Shown here piece after piece: positions 26,543 through 34,648 of a stretch of DNA of 64,000 nt. How positions within the stretch are numbered: the first letter of the stretch is position 1; each line of letters starts with the position of its first letter. The position numbers and the translations under genes are program-made. Source of the DNA: Herbaspirillum sp. 3R11 (GTDB lineage: Bacteria > Pseudomonadota > Gammaproteobacteria > Burkholderiales > Burkholderiaceae_D); contig NZ_SPNJ01000002.1 of assembly GCF_004563925.1 (NCBI RefSeq), positions 806,001 to 870,000 on the forward strand. Direction: 5' to 3'. The notes below the pieces were generated by a model. It worked only from the letters and a program-made list of their open reading frames with translations. It did not search any database and was not told the origin of the DNA.

Positions 26543-27889
26543 TCAGGTCAGCTTGTTCTTGGCCAGCGGCGGATTCTTAGAGAAGTACTTCTTGATGCCG
26601 GTCATGATGGCGTCGGCCATGTCATCCTGATAACTGTTGTCGGTGAGCTTGGCTTCTTCTTCCGGATTGGAGATGAAGGCCGTCTCGATCAGGATGCTGG
26701 GGATGTCCGGCGCCTTCAGCACGGCAAAGCCGGCTTGTTCCACGGCGCCCTTGTGCAGCTTGTTGATGCCGCCGATTTCCTTGAGCACGGCGTTGCCGAT
26801 GCGCAGGCTGTCGTTGATCTGGGCGGTGGTCGACAAGTCCAGCAGGACGCTCGCCAATTGCTTGTCGTGGGTCTTGATGTTGACGCCGCCGATCATGTCG
26901 GCCGAATTTTCCTTGTTGGCAAGCCAGCGCGCCGCGGTCGAGCTGGCGCCTTTTTCGGACAGGGCGAACACGGACGAGCCGCGCGCGGTCGGTTGTACGA
27001 AGGCGTCGGCGTGGATCGAAATGAACAGGTCGGCCTGCACCTTGCGCGCCTTTTGCACGCGCATGCCCAGCGGCACGAAGAAGTCGGCGTCGCGGGTCAG
27101 CATGACGCGCATGTTCGGCTGCTCTTCGATTTTCTTCTTGAGGCGCTTGGCGATCGACAGCACCACGTCTTTTTCGCGGTTGCCGCGGCTGCCGATGGCG
27201 CCGGGATCTTCACCGCCGTGGCCGGGGTCGAGCGCGATGGTGATCATGCGCGTCAATTGGAGCTTGGTGTCGTCCTGCGGTCTGGCCTTGGCGGCGAACG
27301 GCGGATCTTCATCCTGGGTTGGCGGCGCGGCTTTGATGTCCGGCTTGGCTTCGGCCAGCGGCGGCCTGACTTCTGCCTGCTGATCCTTGGGCCAGTTGCC
27401 CTTCTGGATCAGCGCAGCGATCGGGTCCGGCGGGTTGGCCGGGTAGAGGTCGATGACAAAGCGATACTTGTATTCGCCGACCGGCTCCAGGGTAAACACT
27501 TGCGGCTTGATCTCGTCCTTCAGGTCGAACACCAGGCGCACCACGCTGGGGCGGTTCTGGCCGACACGGACTTGCTTGATGTAGGGATCGTTGGGCTGGA
27601 TCTTGGCGACCAGGTCCTTCAGCGTCGAATTGAGGTCGATGCCTTCGATGTCGACCACCAGGCGTTCCGGACTCTTGACGATGAAATGGGTGACCTTGAG
27701 GTTGCTGTCGTTTTCCAGCGTGACGCGGGTATAGTCGTCGGACGGCCATACGCGCACCGCGAGGATTTGCGAGGCCAGCGCCGGCAGGGGAGTCAATACG
27801 GAGACGAGGAGCGTGCCGCCTGCCTTGAGGATGGTGCGGCGAGTCTTGGATGTCACAGATTTGGAGCGAATTTCAGTCGAGCGAGGCAT
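26543..27889 (-). CDS. amiC: N-acetylmuramoyl-L-alanine amidase (AmiC type, Tat-exported)
   Basis: Periplasmic amidase that splits septal peptidoglycan during daughter-cell separation. The 448-residue product starts with a Tat signal (SKTRRTILKAGGTLL, about residues 14-28), then an AMIN domain (about 40-150, septal targeting) and an Amidase_3 catalytic domain (about 215-430). Zinc ligands can be seen in ALDPGHGGEDPGAIG (His), the Glu of GSRGNREKD and the His of SIHADAFV; the catalytic Glu is in ILIETAFISN. It overlaps the tsaE frame by 37 bases, so it is translated from within the end of that gene. A terminator follows. Confidence 0.92.
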   Translation of the reverse strand: MPRSTEIRSKSVTSKTRRTILKAGGTLLVSVLTPLPALASQILAVRVWPSDDYTRVTLENDSNLKVTHFIVKSPERLVVDIEGIDLNSTLKDLVAKIQPNDPYIKQVRVGQNRPSVVRLVFDLKDEIKPQVFTLEPVGEYKYRFVIDLYPANPPDPIAALIQKGNWPKDQQAEVRPPLAEAKPDIKAAPPTQDEDPPFAAKARPQDDTKLQLTRMITIALDPGHGGEDPGAIGSRGNREKDVVLSIAKRLKKKIEEQPNMRVMLTRDADFFVPLGMRVQKARKVQADLFISIHADAFVQPTARGSSVFALSEKGASSTAARWLANKENSADMIGGVNIKTHDKQLASVLLDLSTTAQINDSLRIGNAVLKEIGGINKLHKGAVEQAGFAVLKAPDIPSILIETAFISNPEEEAKLTDNSYQDDMADAIMTGIKKYFSKNPPLAKNKLT

Positions 27890-28341
27890 TGATGACCCTT
27901 GTCAGACAACGCTCGTAATTCTACATCACGTCCGTGTCCTGCAACCGTTAGAGAGATATTGATATCCGGTGCGGGCAACACGGGGTCGCCCTTTTCCGGC
28001 CATTCGATGATGCAGATGCTGTTTTCGTTGAAATGTTCACGAAAACCCGCATCCAGGAACTCTTCCGGGCTGGCCATGCGGTAGAGGTCGAAGTGGATTA
28101 CGGTTACCATGCGGTCTGCCAGCTTCACCTCATACGGTTCGGCCAGCGTATAAGTCGGACTTTTGACACGGCCGACGTAGCCGGCGGCATGCAGCAGCGC
28201 CCGCGTGAGCGCGGTCTTGCCGGCGCCGAGGTCGCCGTGCAGGTAGATCGCCATGCCGGGTTCCAGCACCTGGGCCAGCGACGCGCCCAGGGCGGCGGTG
28301 CCGGCTTCATCCTGCAAATGGGTGTGACGCGATGGCTGCAT
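27853..28341 (-). CDS. tsaE: tRNA threonylcarbamoyladenosine biosynthesis ATPase TsaE
   Basis: Small P-loop ATPase that drives the TsaB-TsaD-TsaE complex making t6A37 in ANN-decoding tRNAs. The 162-residue product has Walker A LHGDLGAGKTALTRALL (about residue 38) and the family segment SPTYTLAEPYE (about 68), and FDLYRMASPEEFLDAG. TsaD is encoded in this window at 44.5 kb. The end of tsaE overlaps the amidase gene start by 37 bases, and the gene is divergent from queG with a 36-base gap. Confidence 0.94.
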   Translation of the reverse strand: MQPSRHTHLQDEAGTAALGASLAQVLEPGMAIYLHGDLGAGKTALTRALLHAAGYVGRVKSPTYTLAEPYEVKLADRMVTVIHFDLYRMASPEEFLDAGFREHFNENSICIIEWPEKGDPVLPAPDINISLTVAGHGRDVELRALSDKGHQCLARLKFAPNL

Positions 28342-28377
28342 AAATTCTTGTTTGAAGCGATGTATTGACGACGATTA

Positions 28378-29454
28378 ATGACTGATCTTGTAGCACTTGC
28401 CGACACCATCAAAGCCTGGGGGCGCGAACTCGGGTTCGCCGACCTGCGCATTGCCGACGTCGATCTGTCGCATCGGGAGGCAGGTTTCCAGGCGTGGCTG
28501 GACAAGGGTTACCACGGCGAGATGGATTATATGGCAAGCCACGGCATGAAGCGCGCCCGGCCTGCCGAACTGGTGCCCGGCACGGTCCGTGTGATCACAG
28601 CGCGCATGCCTTACCTGCCGCGCGACACCGCCGCCGACTGGCGCGAGCGCGAAGAAGCGCGCGGCGCCGACGGCAGCGCCGCGGTGGTCTCGCTGTATGC
28701 GCGCGGCCGTGATTATCACAAGGTCTTGCGTGCGCGGCTGCAGCAACTGGCCGGTCGCATCGAGAAGGAGATCGGCGCCTTCGGCTATCGCGTCTTCACC
28801 GATTCGGCGCCCGTGATGGAAGTTGCACTGGCGGAAAAATCCGGCCTCGGCTGGCGCGGCAAGCACACCCTGCTGCTCAACCGCGAAGCCGGCTCCATGT
28901 TCTTCCTCGGCGAACTGTTCACCGACCTGGCGCTGCCGGTCGATGAACCGGTCACACCGCATTGCGGCCAGTGCAGCGCCTGCATCGATGTCTGTCCGAC
29001 CCAGGCCATCGTCGCGCCTTACGAGCTTGATGCGCGCCGTTGCATTTCCTACCTCACCATCGAGCTCAAGGGCAGCATCCCGGTCGAGCTGCGCAGCCTG
29101 ATCGGCAACCGCGTCTACGGCTGCGACGACTGCCAGCTGTATTGTCCGTGGAACAAGTTCGCCCAGACCTCGACCTTGCCCGACTTCGACGCGCGCCACG
29201 GTCTCGGCAACGCTTCGCTGGTCGAGCTGCTGAACTGGAGCGAAGACGATTTCAACCGCAACACCGAAGGCAGCGCCATCCGCCGCGTCGGTCACGAACG
29301 CTGGCTGCGCAACATGGCGGTCGGCCTTGGCAACGCCGCCGGCACGCACAAGGGCGATGCGGAAATTGTCGCGGCTTTGCAAGCACGCCTCGACCATCCT
29401 TCCGAACTGGTGCGCGAACACGTTGAATGGGCGCTCGCACAGCATTCCTTGTAA
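28378..29454 (+). CDS. queG: Epoxyqueuosine reductase QueG
   Basis: Cobalamin- and iron-sulfur-dependent enzyme for the last step of queuosine formation in tRNA (His, Tyr, Asp, Asn). The 358-residue product has the N-terminal QueG domain (PYLPRDTAADWR, YARGRDYHKVL) and two 4Fe-4S motifs: CGQCSACIDVCPTQAI (about 198-213) and CDDCQLYCPWN (about 245-256). The C-terminal HEAT-like part ends VREHVEWALAQHS. Length is normal. Divergent tsaE-queG order is common in betaproteobacteria. Confidence 0.95.
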   Translation: MTDLVALADTIKAWGRELGFADLRIADVDLSHREAGFQAWLDKGYHGEMDYMASHGMKRARPAELVPGTVRVITARMPYLPRDTAADWREREEARGADGSAAVVSLYARGRDYHKVLRARLQQLAGRIEKEIGAFGYRVFTDSAPVMEVALAEKSGLGWRGKHTLLLNREAGSMFFLGELFTDLALPVDEPVTPHCGQCSACIDVCPTQAIVAPYELDARRCISYLTIELKGSIPVELRSLIGNRVYGCDDCQLYCPWNKFAQTSTLPDFDARHGLGNASLVELLNWSEDDFNRNTEGSAIRRVGHERWLRNMAVGLGNAAGTHKGDAEIVAALQARLDHPSELVREHVEWALAQHSL

Positions 29455-29492
29455 AGTGTTGTCTCCACAAAAAACAAAGATGGAGACAAGCG

Positions 29493-31913
29493 ATGTCAAA
29501 AATGAAACCCCTGTCGCTGGCGCTGCTGCTCTCGGGCTGCGCCGCGATGTCGCTGGCGCATGCAGCACCGGAGAATGCCGCCACCGAAACCCTGCGCATC
29601 CCCGGCCTGCATAAAAAGGCCGAGATCCTCGTCGACAAATGGGGCGTGCCGCACATCTACGCCGCCAGCCAGGACGACGCATTCTTCGTGCAGGGCTTCA
29701 ACGCCGCGCGCGACCGTCTGTTCCAGATTGATTTGTGGCGCCGGCGCGGACTGGGTCAATTGTCCGAAGTGTTCGGTCCGGCCTACGTCGCGCAGGACCA
29801 GGCGACGCGCCTGTTCCTCTATCGCGGCGACATGCAGCGCGAGTGGAAATCCTACGGCAAGCATTCCGAACACGTGGCGACCGCCTTCGTCGCCGGCATC
29901 AACGCCTATGTCGATTACGTCACGGCACATCCCGAGCGCCTGCCCTATGAATTCAAACAGCTGGCCTACCTGCCGGCGCGGTGGCAGGCCGAAGATGTGG
30001 TGCGCATCCGCAGCCACGGCCTGACGCGCAACCTCACCAGCGAAGTCGCGCGCGCCAACGTCGCCTGCAAGGCCGACCTCAAGTCCGATGAAATCCGCTC
30101 CGGCCTGACGCCGCAATGGGAGGCGATCATGCCGCAGGGCCTGGATCCTTGCCTGCCCAAGGACTTGCTCAAGGTATTCGGGCTGGCCACGCAAAACGTC
30201 AAGATCACCAAGGAAAGTCTGAGCACCGCAGCCGATGATCACGGCGCGGCTATCCGCATTGCCGCTGCCGAGAACCCCGAAGAGACCATGGAAGGCAGCA
30301 ACAACTGGGTGATCTCGCCGGAAAAATCCGCCACCGGTCGCGCCATCATGGCCAACGATCCGCATCGCGCTTACTCTGCACCGTCGCTGCGTTACATCAC
30401 GCATCTGAGCGCGCCCGGCCTCAATGTCATCGGCGCCGGCGAACCGGCCTTGCCGGGCGTCTCCATCGGCCACAACGGCACCATCGCGTTCGGCCTGACG
30501 ATCTTCAACATCGACCAGGAAGACCTCTACGTCTACGAACTCAATCCGGCCAATCCCGACGAGTACAAATACCAGGGCAAGTGGGAACGCTTCAAGGTCC
30601 TGCGCGAACCGATCAAGGTCAAGGGCGGCGCGCCCGCGATTGCCGAGCTGAAGTTCACCCGACATGGCCCGGTGATCTTCGTCGAGAAGGACAAGAACCG
30701 CGCCTTCGCCGTGCGCTCCGGCTGGCTGGAGCCGGGCATGTCGCCGTACTTCGGCAGCATCGATTACATGCGCGCCAAGAATTTCAAGTCCTTCAAGCGC
30801 GCCATGCTGAACTGGGGCGCGCCGACCGAGAACCAGGTCTATGCCGACGTCAAGGGCAATATCGGCTGGGTGCCGGGCGGTCTTGCGCCGAAGCGGCCGA
30901 ACTGGGACGGCTTGCTGCCGGTGCCGGGCGACGGTCATTATGAATGGACCGGATTCTGGACCGGCGACCAGTTGCCGTCGACCTACAATCCCAAACAGGG
31001 CTGGTTCGCTTCGGCCAACCAGATGAACCTGCCAGACGACTATCCTTACCGCGAGCGCAAACTCGGCTTCGAGTGGACCAATAACTCGCGCTTCTCGCGT
31101 ATCAGCGAAGTGCTGGCTGCCTTGCCGAAGGTCTCGCTGGAAGATTCGATGCGCCTGCAAAACGACGACCTGGCGATTCCGGCACGTCGTCTCGGCGCGC
31201 TGCTCAAGCCGCTGACGTCGGGCGATGCACAGACGCAAGCGGCGTTGAATATTTTCAACAGCTGGGATTACGTTGAACGCGTCGATTCACCGCAGGCCGC
31301 GCTGTATGAAGTCTGGCTCACGCGCCACCTGGGCAAGGCCTTCAAGGAAGCCGTGCTGAGCAAGGAAGCGGCCGCGGCGATGGCCGCACCCGATGTCGCC
31401 GTGATGCTCGACACGCTGGAGCAGCCGCAGGCCCGGTTCGGCGGCGACGCGGCGAAGAAGCGCGATGAGGTCCTGCTGACGAGCCTGGGCGGCGCCTTTG
31501 CCGAGATGGTCAAATTGCAGGGTGACGATGCCAGAAAATGGCAATGGGGCAAGCTGCATCACAACTTGATGGAGCATCCGCTGGCCGGCGTGGTGGACGA
31601 AGCGACGCGCGCGAAACTGAACGTCGGACCGCTGCCGAAACATGGCGGCGCCTATTCGCCGAACCAGTCGACCTATCGTCCGAGCGACTTCCGCCAGACC
31701 AACGGCCCGTCGTTCCGCGTGGTGGTTGATGTAGGTAATTGGGATAACTCCAAGGCCGTCAATTCACCGGGGCAATCAGGCGATCCGGACAGCCCGCATT
31801 ATCGCGACCTGGCCGACAAGTGGCTGAACGGGGAATACTTCCCGCTGCTGTATTCGCGCAAGGCGGTGGAGCAGGCGACGGTACAGAGGATCGTGCTGCA
31901 GCCTGGACACTGA
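29493..31913 (+). CDS. Penicillin acylase family (Ntn) amidohydrolase
   Basis: An 806-residue precursor with a Sec signal peptide (about residues 1-24, ending SLAHA). The autocatalytic cleavage site is visible as G-SNNW at about residue 269, where Ser becomes the N-terminal nucleophile of the beta chain; the preceding stretch would be the spacer peptide and residues 25-250 the alpha chain. Later motifs (NDPHRAYSAPSLRYITHL, PGVSIGHNGTIAFGLT and TENQVYADVKGNIGW) are typical of the family, which includes penicillin G acylase and N-acyl-homoserine-lactone acylases. The natural substrate cannot be decided here. GGAGACAAGCG precedes the ATG. A bidirectional terminator follows. Confidence 0.9.
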   Translation: MSKMKPLSLALLLSGCAAMSLAHAAPENAATETLRIPGLHKKAEILVDKWGVPHIYAASQDDAFFVQGFNAARDRLFQIDLWRRRGLGQLSEVFGPAYVAQDQATRLFLYRGDMQREWKSYGKHSEHVATAFVAGINAYVDYVTAHPERLPYEFKQLAYLPARWQAEDVVRIRSHGLTRNLTSEVARANVACKADLKSDEIRSGLTPQWEAIMPQGLDPCLPKDLLKVFGLATQNVKITKESLSTAADDHGAAIRIAAAENPEETMEGSNNWVISPEKSATGRAIMANDPHRAYSAPSLRYITHLSAPGLNVIGAGEPALPGVSIGHNGTIAFGLTIFNIDQEDLYVYELNPANPDEYKYQGKWERFKVLREPIKVKGGAPAIAELKFTRHGPVIFVEKDKNRAFAVRSGWLEPGMSPYFGSIDYMRAKNFKSFKRAMLNWGAPTENQVYADVKGNIGWVPGGLAPKRPNWDGLLPVPGDGHYEWTGFWTGDQLPSTYNPKQGWFASANQMNLPDDYPYRERKLGFEWTNNSRFSRISEVLAALPKVSLEDSMRLQNDDLAIPARRLGALLKPLTSGDAQTQAALNIFNSWDYVERVDSPQAALYEVWLTRHLGKAFKEAVLSKEAAAAMAAPDVAVMLDTLEQPQARFGGDAAKKRDEVLLTSLGGAFAEMVKLQGDDARKWQWGKLHHNLMEHPLAGVVDEATRAKLNVGPLPKHGGAYSPNQSTYRPSDFRQTNGPSFRVVVDVGNWDNSKAVNSPGQSGDPDSPHYRDLADKWLNGEYFPLLYSRKAVEQATVQRIVLQPGH

Positions 31914-31950
31914 TTAGTGATGGTGTGATTCGGATCATGATGGTGCAATG

Positions 31951-31987
31951 AAAAAGCCGGTGTCTCTGGTGGAGACACCGGCTTTTT
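31951..31987. terminator. Bidirectional terminator between convergent genes
   Basis: AAAAAGCCGGTGTCTC (31951-31966), loop TGGTG, GAGACACCGGCTTTTT (31972-31987): a perfect 16-bp stem with A and T runs at both ends, serving the acylase gene on the plus strand and the small secreted protein gene on the minus strand. Confidence 0.92.
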
Positions 31988-32015
31988 TATATTGTGATTT
32001 TATTTAAACCCGATC

Positions 32016-32417
32016 CTACTTAAATGTGAATCGAACATCGTTGACTACTTGTGTTTTCCCCCAATGGAAATTGCATAGTCGCGCAACCTCATGACCATTT
32101 TTACTTTCAGGGACACATCCGCCTGTGATTTTAATTGGATTGCTTCCCTGTTTCGATAATGGAAATTCCAGGGTCTCACCCGGCGGAATAGTATGTTCCA
32201 GCTCCACTTTCTCCGAGTAATCGTCGACCAAGGCAAAGATCATCACACCGTCGGCTTTCATGGTGTACAGATCGTGTTGAAAAGCAGCGCCAGGATGCAT
32301 GCACATCTCAATGATGGTTGTTTCTACTAGCTGCTGCTGACATTGCGCTGGCTCTGCGGCGTTGGACGCTACAGAAATTAGAGATAGCGCGAAAAATGTA
32401 ATTACCGACAATTTCAT
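32016..32417 (-). CDS. Small secreted protein of unknown function
   Basis: A 133-residue product with a Sec signal peptide (about residues 1-20, ending ASNAA) and a mature domain of about 110 residues containing three to four Cys (AQCQQQL, EMCMHPG, GGCVPES, RLCNF), probably forming disulfides in the periplasm. I do not recognise the family. Base composition is clearly less GC-rich than the neighbouring core genes. It lies 44 bases downstream of another small exported protein in the same direction, so the two may be co-expressed. Confidence 0.7.
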   Translation of the reverse strand: MKLSVITFFALSLISVASNAAEPAQCQQQLVETTIIEMCMHPGAAFQHDLYTMKADGVMIFALVDDYSEKVELEHTIPPGETLEFPLSKQGSNPIKITGGCVPESKNGHEVARLCNFHWGKTQVVNDVRFTFK

Positions 32418-32461
32418 AAATTTTCTTTGCTGAATGGAGGTTCTTTATATTGAGATCACAC

Positions 32462-32848
32462 TTAGCGATTAAGTGTTTTCATTTTATTTTTGAATTCCTG
32501 AATAGGTGACGCAGGATAGCCTGATGTGTCGCAACTCTTGGCCGTTGCAAATTTACGATTTTCAATCGATTTGGCTTCATATTGATTGAAGGCGGTAGCA
32601 AAATTTGATGGAGCTTTTTGTTCAATTAAGAAAAGCTGCGCATATGCATTTTCCGGATTCTTGTCGCCGCCATACGTTTTATCAAAGTTTCTGGCGGCCC
32701 ACTCATTGAGCGTTGTCGCTACCTCGGCATGTTGATCACATGTAAGTTTTTCGCCAAGATTTGAAGAAGACGTGGCACACGCAACGATCATTAGTGGGGA
32801 AATTGCGAGAACAACGACGTGGCAAAGGTTTTTCATTTGAAGATTCAT
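32462..32848 (-). CDS. Small putative lipoprotein of unknown function
   Basis: A 128-residue product with a signal peptide ending in the lipobox-like IVAC (Cys about residue 24, MIVACATSSS), so a lipoprotein is likely. The mature part (Asn/Lys/Ala-rich, no membrane segments, two further Cys) has no recognisable domain. It precedes the secreted-protein gene at 32016-32417; both are less GC-rich than their surroundings and together look like a lineage-specific insertion. The next 235 bases upstream are AT-rich and hold no gene. Confidence 0.7.
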   Translation of the reverse strand: MNLQMKNLCHVVVLAISPLMIVACATSSSNLGEKLTCDQHAEVATTLNEWAARNFDKTYGGDKNPENAYAQLFLIEQKAPSNFATAFNQYEAKSIENRKFATAKSCDTSGYPASPIQEFKNKMKTLNR

Positions 32849-33083
32849 GTCTAAGATGATTTGTAGCTTGTTTGAAAGAGTCGGGAATACCTAAGTCAAT
32901 GATTTTGACGCATCATCAAGTATCGCCTGACGCGATTTCTTTTGATATGGTTCTAGTTCGATTTTTTTGGAAAAAAAGCCCGGAAATCGAAATTTCAAAT
33001 GAGGCGGGTTCTCTGATACTTTAGTTTTCTTCGTTCTTGAGAACGTTCTGGTCCAACGTGTTTGTGCAGATGTGTTAATTGGG

Positions 33084-33974
33084 TCAATGCACCAGCATCA
33101 GCCAGAACGGAATCGTCACTGCAGACACCAGCGTGCCGAGTGAAATCAGGAAGGCCGTCATCGGGCCGTTGCCGCCCATGCGCGCGGCGAGGATGTAGCA
33201 GCTCGATGCCGTCGGCAGTGAGCAGAACAGCACGACGATCTGTAGTTGCAGCTGCGGCAGTTCGAGCCATCGTCCCAGCACATAGGCGACCGCCGGCACC
33301 GCCAGCAATTTGATGGCGGTGAAGTAAGTCGTCATCAGTTTGTCTTCACGTATTCCCGACAGGCGCAGACCCGCGCCGACCATCAGCAGGCCCAGCGCGA
33401 TAGAGGCGCTGCCGAGGCGTGACAAGACTGCGCCCGCAACTTCCGGCAAGGTGAAACCGCACAGCGCAAACAACAGGCCGGAACCGGTAGCGATCAGCAA
33501 GGGATTGCGCACCAGCTCGCTACCCAGGTTGCCGCTGCGATGGGCCAGCGCATGCACCGCCGCCATGTTGCACAAGGGGACGCCGAAGCCGATCAGCAGC
33601 GCCATCAGTCCCACGCCTTTTTCGCCCGCCAGGCGCGACGCCAGTGCGAGCGCGATGTAGGAATTGAAACGGAAGGCCGTCTGCATTCCCGACTCGTAAG
33701 TCATCGGACCGGCCTTGATGAAGGGTTTGCCGATCCAGGTCAGGGCTACGCCGGCCAGCAACGCCAGCACGCCGACTTCGACGAACGTGCCGGTGGTGGC
33801 GAGATTGAGCTGCAGGCGCGCGGTGGAATAAAACAGCAGCGCCGGGAACAGCAGGTAATAAACCATCTTTTCCATGCCGGCCCAGAACGCTTCACCCCAG
33901 TTGGTGATACGGAAGATGATCACGCCCATCAGGATCAGGATGAAATCGGGCAGTAGCAGTGAGATGACTTGCAT
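33084..33974 (-). CDS. AEC-family (auxin efflux carrier-like) permease
   Basis: The 296-residue product has about ten membrane helices and the AEC/MdcF-type pattern (ISLLLPDFILILMGVIIF at the N-terminus, PTASSCYILAARMGGNG in the C-terminal half). Bacterial members transport malonate, malate or related organic acids. It begins 23 bases after dctR in the same direction, so it is likely the third gene of a dctS-dctR-permease unit and may serve the same dicarboxylates as the divergent TRAP system (inference). Confidence 0.85.
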   Translation of the reverse strand: MQVISLLLPDFILILMGVIIFRITNWGEAFWAGMEKMVYYLLFPALLFYSTARLQLNLATTGTFVEVGVLALLAGVALTWIGKPFIKAGPMTYESGMQTAFRFNSYIALALASRLAGEKGVGLMALLIGFGVPLCNMAAVHALAHRSGNLGSELVRNPLLIATGSGLLFALCGFTLPEVAGAVLSRLGSASIALGLLMVGAGLRLSGIREDKLMTTYFTAIKLLAVPAVAYVLGRWLELPQLQLQIVVLFCSLPTASSCYILAARMGGNGPMTAFLISLGTLVSAVTIPFWLMLVH

Positions 33975-33997
33975 GGATATTCGGCTTGCGTTCGTTG

Positions 33998-34603
33998 TTA
34001 CTTGAGCAGGCGCGCAAGTTCGACGGCGGTCTTGACGTTCATCTTGTCGAAAATATGCGCGCGGTGCACTTCCACCGTGCGCATGCTGATGCCGAGCTCG
34101 TCGGCGATGACCTTGTTCATTTTTCCGGCCAGGATCAGGTCCAGCACTTCGCGTTCGCGTGTCGACAGCGAGTCCAGCCGCGTGCGCACGGCGTCCTGTT
34201 CGCCGGCTTCGCGCGAGGCCTGCAAGGCCTCCAGCACGCGGTCCATGAGCTGGTTGTCGTTGAACGGCTTTTCAAAGAAATCGAAGGCGCCGTTCTTGAG
34301 CATGTCGACCGCCATCGGCACATCGCCATGACCGGTCAGGAAAATCACCGGACGCCGGCGCGTGATGCCGCGGCTCTTGAGCGTGTCGAACAATGCGACG
34401 CCGCTTTGATCCGGCATGCGCACGTCGAGCAGGATGCATTCGCCATTGGCGTCGAAACTGTCGGGGCCGGCTTGCTCCATTGCCGCCAGAAAGGCTGCGG
34501 CGCCGGCGTAAGCGATGGCGGGAATGGCGCGCGATTGCGCCAGCCACGTGAGCGAATCACGGATGATCTCTTCGTCGTCAACAATGTGCAGCATCGATGC
34601 CAT
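33998..34603 (-). CDS. dctR: FixJ/DctR-type response regulator
   Basis: The 201-residue product has a receiver domain (residues 4-120; acidic pair DDE near the start, phospho-acceptor Asp in ILLDVRMPD, conserved Lys in FEKPF) and a LuxR/FixJ-type helix-turn-helix (about 138-195: STREREVLDLILAGKMNKVIADEL). It follows the sensor kinase gene by 45 bases and faces the dctPQM operon, matching the Rhodobacter DctSR arrangement that switches on C4-dicarboxylate uptake. ATG at 34603 or three codons later is possible. Confidence 0.9.
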   Translation of the reverse strand: MASMLHIVDDEEIIRDSLTWLAQSRAIPAIAYAGAAAFLAAMEQAGPDSFDANGECILLDVRMPDQSGVALFDTLKSRGITRRRPVIFLTGHGDVPMAVDMLKNGAFDFFEKPFNDNQLMDRVLEALQASREAGEQDAVRTRLDSLSTREREVLDLILAGKMNKVIADELGISMRTVEVHRAHIFDKMNVKTAVELARLLK

Positions 34604-34648
34604 GTGAAATATTGACGCTTGGCCGAAGGCGCGCGTTTTTGTTCTGGT

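Noticed and set aside
26429..27892. 487-codon plus-strand frame opposite the amidase gene
   Set aside because: It is antisense to a full AMIN-amidase protein with intact zinc ligands.
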